In this document: piece by piece, positions 1 to 5,728 of the stretch | Numbering within the stretch: the stretch's first letter is position 1 | Layout of the letters: each line of letters begins with the position of its first letter | Assembly (NCBI GenBank): GCA_029935695.1 | Contig: JAOZJV010000152.1 | Span: 1 to 7,797, forward strand | DNA: 7,797 bases | From: Candidatus Krumholzibacteriia bacterium | Lineage (GTDB): Bacteria; Krumholzibacteriota; Krumholzibacteriia; LZORAL124-64-63 | Direction: 5' to 3' | Position numbers and translations under genes: made by a program | The notes under the pieces: model-generated | Told to the model about the DNA's origin: nothing | What the model saw: the letters and a program-made list of their open reading frames with translations, nothing else | Database searches by the model: none

Positions 1-1
1 T

Positions 2-193
2 AGAGCCCAGCTTGCTTTGGCGGGGTGCCCGCTGGTGGGTGATGTAAAATACGGATCGGCCGTGCGGTTGCCCGATCACCGCATTGCCCTGCATGCGCTG
101 AAATTGGAATTCAACCATCCGGTGGGGGCCGAACCAGTCGGGTTCGAAGCTCCATTCCCCGGCGATATTCCGTGGCCACCGGTGGCCCGTTGA
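2..193 (+). CDS. RluA-family pseudouridine synthase, 3' end only
   Basis: This is the C-terminal 63 residues of a protein whose start lies outside the window. In frame 2 the translation contains 'CPLVGDVKYG' followed by 'IALHALKLEFNHP' and ends 'DIPWPPVAR'. That is the usual end of RluA/RluD-type enzymes, which convert uridine to pseudouridine in rRNA or tRNA: a 'G.P..GD..YG' strand, then a 'LHA..L.F.HP' strand, then a short tail. The catalytic Asp motif lies upstream and cannot be seen, so the RNA target (RluA, RluC, RluD or TruC type) cannot be assigned. The stop codon is 19 bp before the next gene, so it probably heads or belongs to the same transcript. The family call is fairly secure; the subfamily is open. 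Confidence 0.82.
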   Translation, partial: RAQLALAGCPLVGDVKYGSAVRLPDHRIALHALKLEFNHPVGAEPVGFEAPFPGDIPWPPVAR

Positions 194-212
194 TTGAAAG
201 GAATCCCGCAAT

Positions 213-698
213 ATGATGATGCAAAAAATTCTGATAGGGATGGTTCTGATGATGGCCCTGGTCATGGCCGGGTGCGCTTCCCAGAACAATGAGACAAAAG
301 AGCCCCGGGTTGTGGTTCCCTGGCAGGAGTATTTTCCAGCCATGGCCACAGGCAAAGGTGAGTCCAAACCCATCCTGCTGCACTTTGCCACTACTTGGAA
401 TTCCGGTTCCAAACGGATGACTCGTGAAACCTATGGTAACTATGATGTGATGGTTTATCTGCAGGAGAATTTCGCCACCGGTTGGGTGGACGTGGAAGAA
501 TATCCCTCATTGGGCAAGAAATATGCAGTGAGCGCTTTACCCACCATTTGGTTTCTTGATTCCCAGGGCAAAAAACTGACCAGTGTTGATGGTTTTCTGG
601 GGCCTGAAAGAATATTGCTGATCCTGGAATTTATCCACACCAAAGCCTATGAAGAGATGTCATTCGAATTGTGGAAAGAACAGCCACGTGGCCCATGA
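213..698 (+). CDS. thioredoxin-fold lipoprotein lacking the CXXC cysteines
   Basis: This is a 161-residue predicted lipoprotein. An N-terminal hydrophobic stretch (residues 6-19) ends in the lipobox 'VMAGC', which puts the lipidated cysteine at 21. Residues +2 and +3 are Ala-Ser, which by the E. coli rule would favour the outer membrane. Residues about 53-145 look like a thioredoxin fold: 'KPILLHFATTW' is the strand before the active site, 'SALPTIWFLDSQGK' carries the cis-proline (Pro110), and 'GFLGPERILLILEF' is the closing helix. At the active-site position, where WCxxC is expected, the sequence is W62-N-S-G-S66, so both redox cysteines are gone. Cys21 is the only cysteine in the protein. 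It is therefore unlikely to be a disulfide oxidoreductase and more likely to bind or scaffold. The start at 213 is supported by GAAAGGAA at 196-203, 9 nt upstream; in-frame ATGs at 216 and 219 are alternatives. It sits 4 bp before the oxidoreductase gene. The substrate or partner is unknown. Confidence 0.82.
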   Translation: MMMQKILIGMVLMMALVMAGCASQNNETKEPRVVVPWQEYFPAMATGKGESKPILLHFATTWNSGSKRMTRETYGNYDVMVYLQENFATGWVDVEEYPSLGKKYAVSALPTIWFLDSQGKKLTSVDGFLGPERILLILEFIHTKAYEEMSFELWKEQPRGP

Positions 699-702
699 GA
701 CC

Positions 703-1878
703 ATGAGTGATACCACTGTCACCATCATCGGGGGAGGCATTGTGGGCTGCGCCATCGCTGCCGTGTGCGGACGGTTGGGCTTGCCGGCGGTGCTGCTGGA
801 CCAGGAAGCTGGTTTGGGGCGGGGCACCACCAGCCGTAATAGCGAAGTCAGCCATGGCGGCATGTATTATCCCACCGGTTCTCTCAAGGCCCGTTGTTGC
901 GTGGAAGGCCGGCGTCTGCTGAAAGATTTTTGCCTCGGCGCGCAGGTGGGTTATCAGGAATGCGGCAAGCTGATTGTGGCGGTCACAGAAGATGAAATTC
1001 CCCAGCTGGAATCATTGTTGGAGTTGGGGAAAGCCAACGGTGTGGAAGATCTGGAATTCCTGGATGCAGCCCAGGTCCGGCAGTTGGAACCGGAAATTAA
1101 TGCGGTGGCGGCCATTTGGTCTCCCCGCACCGGATTGGTGGATGCCGAGGGTGCGGCCAAGGCTCTGGGGCGGGAGGCTGCTGAATCAGGTGTTCAAATT
1201 ATGACCTCGGCAGTGCTTGAAAGTTTGGAAAGAAAAAACGGATTATGGCAGGTTGGTGTCAGGCCTGCAGTGGGGGGGCGCAGGGAAGGCTGGACGCACA
1301 GTTCAGATTTTGTGGTCAATGCGGCAGGACTTTCCGCCGATCATGTGGCAGCGTTGGCCGGTGTTGACATCGCCGGGCGCGACTGGTCGCTGGTGCGCAT
1401 CAAGGGAAACTATTTCCGGATCAATCCAGAACATACGGGCCGGATCGGTCGCCTGGTTTATCCGGTGCCCCCGAAAGATCATTCCAGCCTGGGAGTGCAC
1501 CTCTGTTTGGATTTGGCCGGGCAATTGCGGCTGGGGCCAGATGTGGAAATACCCGACCCGGATAAAGACCTCGTACCCGGCAGTGAGTTGTCCTACCATG
1601 TGGATCCGAGCCGCGGGGAGAGTTTTTTTGAGGGGGCCCGATCTTTCCTGCCCTGGCTGGAAAAAAAGGATCTCACCCCGGACATGTGCGGCTACCGGCC
1701 CAAACTCGCTGCCCACGGATTTCGTGATTTTGTGGTGAGCCGGGAAAACGGTCCGCTGGAGGGATTGATCAACCTGATCGGCATCGATTCTCCCGGTCTG
1801 ACCAGTGCCCCGGCCCTTGCCGACCTGGTAGGCCGTTTGCTCACCGACCAGGATGAAACGAGGAACTCTCAGTGCTGA
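703..1878 (+). CDS. FAD-dependent oxidoreductase, L-2-hydroxyglutarate oxidase-like (DAO family)
   Basis: A 391-residue flavoprotein of the DAO superfamily. The Rossmann FAD motif GGGIVG is at residues 10-15, with an acidic residue after strand 2 (D33/E35). 'SRNSEVSHGGMYYP' (44-57) matches the 'NS.V.H.G.YY' segment that lines the flavin in LhgO/L2HGDH-like enzymes. The middle 'KGNYFRI', 'LVYPVP' and 'LGVHL' segments and the C-terminal 'GYRPKL…IGIDSPGLTSAPALADLV' also fit this branch. The family oxidises 2-hydroxy acids, typically L-2-hydroxyglutarate to 2-oxoglutarate, and passes electrons to a quinone or oxygen. The exact substrate here is not proven, because this subgroup is often annotated only as FAD-dependent oxidoreductase. 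The ATG at 703 is preferred because it lies 4 bp after the lipoprotein stop and two codons before the first beta strand. A longer frame from 649 would add 18 residues that do not fit the fold. No strong Shine-Dalgarno is seen, so translational coupling is likely. Its end overlaps the next start by 7 bp. Confidence 0.85.
   Translation: MSDTTVTIIGGGIVGCAIAAVCGRLGLPAVLLDQEAGLGRGTTSRNSEVSHGGMYYPTGSLKARCCVEGRRLLKDFCLGAQVGYQECGKLIVAVTEDEIPQLESLLELGKANGVEDLEFLDAAQVRQLEPEINAVAAIWSPRTGLVDAEGAAKALGREAAESGVQIMTSAVLESLERKNGLWQVGVRPAVGGRREGWTHSSDFVVNAAGLSADHVAALAGVDIAGRDWSLVRIKGNYFRINPEHTGRIGRLVYPVPPKDHSSLGVHLCLDLAGQLRLGPDVEIPDPDKDLVPGSELSYHVDPSRGESFFEGARSFLPWLEKKDLTPDMCGYRPKLAAHGFRDFVVSRENGPLEGLINLIGIDSPGLTSAPALADLVGRLLTDQDETRNSQC
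1861..1864 (+). promoter_or_regulatory. Shine-Dalgarno AGGA deciding the GTG start at 1872
   Basis: AGGA lies 7 nt before a GTG at 1872, inside the last codons of the oxidoreductase gene. This supports the long form of the PAP2-like protein, with an extra N-terminal hydrophobic segment. A competing site, GGAG at 1944-1947, stands 8 nt before an in-frame ATG at 1956 and would give a form 28 residues shorter that begins with a twin-arginine-like signal. Sequence alone does not exclude either. Confidence 0.5.
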
Positions 1879-2612
1879 TCGTTTTTGGCCTTTCACTGAT
1901 TTGTGTTTTGCTGGTGATGCCTGCCGTGGGCCGCAGGCAGACCGGAGCTGTGCCCATGTTCAAGGGCACCGGCGGGCAATGGAAAAAGAACTATGGTCGG
2001 CGGGCCTTTCTCAAATTGGGAGTGGCTCTGGCGGGCGCGGGTGTGCTGGCTTATACCGGAGCTGACGAGGCTATCGAAAGTTTTCATTCCGGCACTCTGC
2101 GCAACGCCCTGACCGATCGTTTTTCAGGCCTGGTGAAACCAATCGGTGAGCGGTACTGGTTTGGCAACTGGGGTATGGTTGCTGCTCTTGATGCCTGGGT
2201 GCGCAGCAACGCTTTCAGTCGGTGGGGCCGGGCGAACTTTGAAGCCATGGTCGTTGGATTGCCGGTGTTGTGGACCCTGCAGCGGGGCCTGGGAGCCAAC
2301 CGTCCATCTTCGGATGATGGCAGCCCACGATGGCGCCCCATGAAAGCAGCCAACTCGGCTTCCGGCCATGCGTTTATTGCCGCAGTGCCCTGGTTGACCC
2401 TGGCGCGTCGCAACAATCTGGTGCCGGTGAAACAGGGGGCCCGCATCGCTTCGGTGCTGACTGGCTGGTCCCGGCTGAATGACCGAAAACACTACGTTTC
2501 CCAGATCATTCTGGGTTGGACCATCGCCTGGAATGCGGTTTCGGCCGTTGCTGATGATGAAGCAGAAAAACTTTCAAAGGTCAGGATTTCAGAACCTGAA
2601 GCAGAGGATTGA
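1872..2612 (+). CDS. PAP2-superfamily phosphatase-like membrane protein with RR motif
   Basis: A 246-residue protein from the GTG at 1872, or 218 residues from the ATG at 1956. The three PAP2/haloperoxidase-type motifs can be followed. Motif 1 is Q137-(6)-R144-P145, with Gln where the canonical Lys stands. Motif 2 is A163-S-G-H166, normally PSGH. Motif 3 is S200-R201-(5)-H207-(3)-Q211, with Gln where Asp is usual. The presumed nucleophile His207, the acid His166 and the phosphate-binding Arg144/Arg201 are kept, so activity on a lipid phosphate or diphosphate is possible but not assured. Hydrophobic segments lie near 3-19, 47-61, 97-110, 122-136, 165-178 and 211-226. 'YGRRAFLKLG' followed by an Ala/Gly-rich stretch (41-61) resembles a Tat signal and would sit at the N terminus of the shorter form. 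The acidic tail is 228-246. The gene overlaps the oxidoreductase by 7 bp and ends 7 bp before the protease. The substrate is unknown. Confidence 0.75.
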   Translation: MLIVFGLSLICVLLVMPAVGRRQTGAVPMFKGTGGQWKKNYGRRAFLKLGVALAGAGVLAYTGADEAIESFHSGTLRNALTDRFSGLVKPIGERYWFGNWGMVAALDAWVRSNAFSRWGRANFEAMVVGLPVLWTLQRGLGANRPSSDDGSPRWRPMKAANSASGHAFIAAVPWLTLARRNNLVPVKQGARIASVLTGWSRLNDRKHYVSQIILGWTIAWNAVSAVADDEAEKLSKVRISEPEAED

Positions 2613-2619
2613 TAATACC

Positions 2620-4266
2620 ATGCGTTTTCAACTGATTTCGGCTTTGGTTATAGCACTGACGATGCTGTTTGGGACAGTGTCACAGGCGAAAGATCCAAAT
2701 GAAAACCAGGATGTCCTGCCACTGGGAAAAATCCCTTTGGTGTTATTGTCGTCCCCTGATTTTGAAGCCCTGGCCGAAGAAGATGCCTGGCGTGAAGAAG
2801 ATGGTTTGCCCGATCGTTTTGCCGTGGCCCGTCATGTGAGTCTTGATCCGGAAAACAGTGGAACTTGGGAAGACCTGCCCCAGGGACGCCAGCTTTGGCG
2901 TTTGCGGGTGAGCTGCCCCGAGGCCCTTTCCCTGAATTTAGGATTTACTTTTTTTCAGCTGCCTTCAGAGGCAACTCTTTCTGTCTATGCTGCTGACGGA
3001 AGTGGCCGAACCCTCCAGTACAGTGCTGCCGACCATCGTTCCAGCGGACAATTGTGGACTCCGGTGCTGATAACAGATGACTTGATCATCGAGCTGGAAA
3101 TGGCTGGCTCTGACCGGGGAAAAGAACTATTGGAACTGGGCCAGGTTGGTTGTGGGTACCGTTATTTTGGCCAGGATGATCCCCAAAAAAGTGGGCTTTG
3201 CAATATTGATGTTGTTTGTCCTGAGGGTGACGACTGGCGGGAGGATATCCCCAGTGTCGGCCGCTACACTTACAACACCAACAGCGGGTCCTTTCGTTGC
3301 ACCGGTGTGATGGTCAACAATACGGCACAGGATGAGAGGCCGCTCTTTCTCACGGCGAACCATTGCGAAGTGTCTGCAGATTTCGCTGCCTCTGTGGTTG
3401 TCTATTGGAATTACGAAAGCCCCAACTGCGGTGACCATGGCGGCGGCAGCCTGGAACAAACAACCCTTGGAGCCACCCTGTTGGCCAACTACAGCGTTTC
3501 TGATGTCCGGCTTCTTGAACTGGAAGCCAGTCCTGATACCGCTTATGGGGTGACATTCGCCGGTTGGGACCGATCAGGTGATGTGCCCACCAGCGCCATC
3601 GCTATCCACCATCCTTCTGCTGATGAGAAAAGCATCAGTTTTGAGGACGATGCCCTGTCCATCACCACCTATTTGGTTGATGTGGGACCTGGTAATGAAA
3701 CCCACTTGCGGGTGGAAGACTGGGACCTGGGAACAACCGAACCCGGCTCCAGCGGCTCGCCTCTTTTCGATGCCGATCACCACATCGTGGGGCAATTACA
3801 CGGTGGTTATGCCGCTTGTGGCAATGATCGCCCTGATTGGTACGGAAGGCTTTCGGTTTCCTGGGAGGGGGGAGGAACTCCCGAGTCCCGCCTGAGTGAT
3901 TATCTTGATCCCCATGGCACCGGTGCGGTGATTTTGAACCGTTTTGGCGACGATGATCCTGATCCCGAACCTCTGCCACCAGGGGAAATGGACCTGTATT
4001 TTGCATCGGTTTCTCCCAACCCATTCCTGGATGAGACAGAAATTACCTTACACATGAACCAGGCCGGATCGGTGCATGTGCGGGTGCTGAATATCCTGGG
4101 GCAGTTGGTCTGCGATCTGGGAACCATTGAAGGGGCCCGGGGCAATAATACGATCACCTGGAATGGTAATGATCAGGATGGCAGGCCGGCCCCTGCCGGG
4201 CTGTACCTGTTTTATCTGGAATCCGCAGGGCAAACGGCTCGCGGTCAGGTCGTGCGGTTGCGGTAG
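2620..4266 (+). CDS. secreted lysyl-endopeptidase-like serine protease with C-terminal sorting domain
   Basis: A 548-residue pre-pro-protease of the trypsin fold, close to Achromobacter protease I (Lys-C). In order: signal peptide 1-23 (cleavage after SQA); propeptide about 24-190; catalytic domain about 191-440; an Asp/Pro-rich linker 444-456; and a C-terminal FlgD-Ig/type-A sorting-like domain about 458-548 ('SPNPF…VLNILGQLV…GLYLFYLE'). The triad is His248 ('LTANHC'), Asp295 ('SDVRLLEL') and Ser378 ('GSSGSP'). Six cysteines, 194, 200, 227, 249, 270 and 400, match the three disulfides of Lys-C, giving 194-400, 200-270 and 227-249. Asp406 in 'DWYGR' matches the S1-pocket Asp225, predicting cleavage after Lys. 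Lys190 just before 'SGLC' is a plausible self-processing site. The residue aligned with Trp169 is not aromatic (about Asp354). The ATG at 2620 has AGAGGA 11 nt upstream and begins the signal peptide; an upstream frame extension from 2479 overlaps the PAP2-like gene and is rejected. It is the last gene of the plus-strand run. Confidence 0.92.
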   Translation: MRFQLISALVIALTMLFGTVSQAKDPNENQDVLPLGKIPLVLLSSPDFEALAEEDAWREEDGLPDRFAVARHVSLDPENSGTWEDLPQGRQLWRLRVSCPEALSLNLGFTFFQLPSEATLSVYAADGSGRTLQYSAADHRSSGQLWTPVLITDDLIIELEMAGSDRGKELLELGQVGCGYRYFGQDDPQKSGLCNIDVVCPEGDDWREDIPSVGRYTYNTNSGSFRCTGVMVNNTAQDERPLFLTANHCEVSADFAASVVVYWNYESPNCGDHGGGSLEQTTLGATLLANYSVSDVRLLELEASPDTAYGVTFAGWDRSGDVPTSAIAIHHPSADEKSISFEDDALSITTYLVDVGPGNETHLRVEDWDLGTTEPGSSGSPLFDADHHIVGQLHGGYAACGNDRPDWYGRLSVSWEGGGTPESRLSDYLDPHGTGAVILNRFGDDDPDPEPLPPGEMDLYFASVSPNPFLDETEITLHMNQAGSVHVRVLNILGQLVCDLGTIEGARGNNTITWNGNDQDGRPAPAGLYLFYLESAGQTARGQVVRLR

Positions 4267-4276
4267 GTTCAGCCCC

Positions 4277-5539
4277 TCATTTCAACATGACCATTCGTCC
4301 GGAATCCCGACCCGCCGGAGTTTCCACCATGTAGAGGTACACTCCGCCCGGAGCGCTGCCTCCGGCGTTGTTGGTGCCGCGCCACATGATCGAATTAAGA
4401 CCTTCGGTGGCATTGAAGTCATTGGAATAAATAAGTCTTCCCAGCAGATCATAGACTGCCAGCCGGGCATGGCCTGCCAGGCTTGTTTCGAATTGGATCT
4501 CCGTGGCGGGATTAAATGGATTGGGATGGTTGCCCAAAATCTGCAACGCATAAACAGGGGTACCCTGCGCATCGCTGAGGCTTTCTTCATCAATATTCCA
4601 CTGGTCGCCGTCCACTGTGTAGGTGGCGATGCCGTCGGTGACGATGGCCATGTGACCACCGACTACACGCAGGTCCTGGGCCGGCAAGGTGCCGCCATCG
4701 CCCACTTCGGTCTGGTACACAAAGCTGCCGTACTGAACCAGACGGTCGAGCACCGACTGGGTGGGATGGCCGTAGGAGTTGTCGCCCACCGAAATCACTG
4801 AAACTTCGGCCTGCACTGCCTGCATGAAGGCTGGATTGCTGCTGGAAACGCTGCCGTGGTGGCTCACATGATAAACATCCACATCGCCCACCAGAGGAGC
4901 CACGCTGGTTTCGATGTCTTCGTAGCTGAGTCCGCCACCGGTCAGATCGCCGGCCTGGAAATAATCGAACCCGCCATATTCCACCAGCAGGCAAACGTCG
5001 TATTCGTTTTCTTCACTGCCTTCATTGTAAGGAGCGGACAGCTGGTCGTTGCTGTTGAGGGCCACACAAGTCACGGTCACGCCATCGCCCAGATCGATCA
5101 CCTGGCCAGATTCAATGGTTTGGCGTTTTTCGGCTACAGCATCAGCATAAGAAGAGTAGGTGAGTGTGCCGTAGCTCCAGCCACGATCGTACACGGCTTC
5201 CCGCACGGGAATGGCTTCGAAAACTTCATCGAGACCACCGATGTGATCTTCGTGGTAGTGGCTGGCCACCATGTAGTCGAGGGTGTCGACACCCACTGAT
5301 TGCAGGAAGGGAATGACAATGGAATTTCCCCGACCGTTCTTGCCGCCGTCAAAGAGCAGAGTGCGTCCGCTGGGGGCTTGAATCAGGGTGGCATCTCCCT
5401 GGCCAATGTCGATCAAGGTGATGGTCAAATCACCTGTGGCCAGGGCCGGGCTTCCCACCAGAAGGGTGCTGAAAAATAGCACCGCCCAAAGAGTGCTGCA
5501 TAAAGCTGAAAATCTTGTGCGACGGGACGCAAATTGCAT
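4277..5539 (-). CDS. exported ComEC-like metallo-beta-lactamase-fold hydrolase with C-terminal sorting domain
   Basis: A 420-residue exported protein. The signal peptide is 1-34 (cleavage after ALA). The metallo-beta-lactamase domain spans about 37-310: strand 'ITLIDIGQGDATLI', the metal motif H94-Y-H96-E-D98-H99 with 'IGG', 'QAGD' with Asp198, and 'HVSHHGS' (His224, His227, His228), then 'SVGDNSYGHP'. The 'VGQGD' and 'SHHGS' pattern is typical of the ComEC/Rec2 extracellular domain and its stand-alone relatives, proposed to act on nucleic acids or other phosphoesters. No ComEC membrane channel is present. The C-terminal domain (about 331-420, 'HPNPFNPATEI…VYDLLGRLI…GGVYLYMVE') is of the FlgD-Ig/type-A sorting kind and resembles the end of the neighbouring protease. 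The start ATG lies 8 nt after GGTGG on the minus strand, and an extended -10 promoter lies about 45 nt upstream. Only 10 bp separate its stop from the convergent protease stop. Fold and export are secure; the substrate is not known. Confidence 0.9.
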   Translation of the reverse strand: MQFASRRTRFSALCSTLWAVLFFSTLLVGSPALATGDLTITLIDIGQGDATLIQAPSGRTLLFDGGKNGRGNSIVIPFLQSVGVDTLDYMVASHYHEDHIGGLDEVFEAIPVREAVYDRGWSYGTLTYSSYADAVAEKRQTIESGQVIDLGDGVTVTCVALNSNDQLSAPYNEGSEENEYDVCLLVEYGGFDYFQAGDLTGGGLSYEDIETSVAPLVGDVDVYHVSHHGSVSSSNPAFMQAVQAEVSVISVGDNSYGHPTQSVLDRLVQYGSFVYQTEVGDGGTLPAQDLRVVGGHMAIVTDGIATYTVDGDQWNIDEESLSDAQGTPVYALQILGNHPNPFNPATEIQFETSLAGHARLAVYDLLGRLIYSNDFNATEGLNSIMWRGTNNAGGSAPGGVYLYMVETPAGRDSGRMVMLK

Positions 5540-5583
5540 CGGAATACCACCAGATTGGAGACAGAATACCTTTAATCTCTCAT

Positions 5584-5592
5584 ATTATAACA
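5584..5592 (-). promoter_or_regulatory. extended -10 promoter of the MBL hydrolase gene
   Basis: Read on the minus strand the bases are TGTTATAAT: a perfect TATAAT hexamer with the TGn extension. No good -35 is found about 17 nt upstream, which is typical of extended -10 promoters. The expected transcription start is near 5577, giving a leader of about 38 nt before the ATG at 5539. Confidence 0.6.
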
Positions 5593-5609
5593 AAAATCAG
5601 GCCAAAATG

Positions 5610-5629
5610 ACAGTTAATGATGACACTGT
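5610..5629. repeat. short inverted repeat ACAGT-N10-ACTGT in the divergent region
   Basis: ACAGT (5610-5614) and ACTGT (5625-5629) form a 5-bp dyad with a 10-bp spacer, just upstream of the minus-strand -10. Two further ACTGT copies occur at 5660-5664 and 5689-5693, on the side of the sulfide oxidase gene. It could be an operator for one or both divergent genes, but 5-bp arms are short and may be chance. Confidence 0.25.
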
Positions 5630-5670
5630 TCTCAATATTCATAGTGAAATCAGAGTAAAACTGTGGTAAT

Positions 5671-5676
5671 TATATT
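5671..5676 (+). promoter_or_regulatory. possible -10 box of the sulfide oxidase gene
   Basis: TATATT matches five of six bases of the -10 consensus and would start transcription near 5683, about 46 nt before the ATG at 5729. No convincing -35 is seen at 16-18 nt. A TTGACT at 5686-5691 with TATCAA at 5708-5713 is another pair, but its start point would cut off the ribosome site, so it is less likely. Confidence 0.3.
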
Positions 5677-5711
5677 CGAAGGTTATTGACTGTGTTGAGG
5701 TGAGGTCTATC

Positions 5712-5720
5712 AAAGGAAGG
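5712..5720 (+). promoter_or_regulatory. Shine-Dalgarno AAAGGAAGG deciding the ATG at 5729
   Basis: A strong purine-rich ribosome site stands 8 nt before the ATG at 5729. It rules out the GTG at 5720, which lies inside the site itself and would only add three residues. Confidence 0.75.
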
Positions 5721-5728
5721 TGCATTCC

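Noticed and set aside
649..702. Upstream start of the oxidoreductase at 649
   Set aside because: The extra 18 residues overlap the lipoprotein gene and stand before the FAD-binding strand without fitting the fold.
1272..1278. Run of seven G in the oxidoreductase, as a possible frameshift or phase-variation tract
   Set aside because: The frame is intact on both sides and continues into the conserved 'VVNAAGL' segment. Seven bases is short for phase variation.
1303..1896. 197-codon minus-strand frame within the oxidoreductase
   Set aside because: It is a shadow of the conserved flavoprotein on the opposite strand, with no family features.
2479..2619. N-terminal extension of the protease by 47 residues
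   Set aside because: It would overlap the PAP2-like gene and bury the signal peptide. The ATG at 2620 has a ribosome site and gives a normal signal peptide.
4127..4801. 224-codon plus-strand frame across the protease end and the MBL gene
   Set aside because: It is antisense to the conserved C-terminal part of the MBL gene and overlaps the end of the protease in another frame. No domain is visible.
5686..5713. TTGACT-N16-TATCAA as the sqr promoter
   Set aside because: Transcription would begin at about 5720, inside or after the ribosome site, leaving it out of the message.
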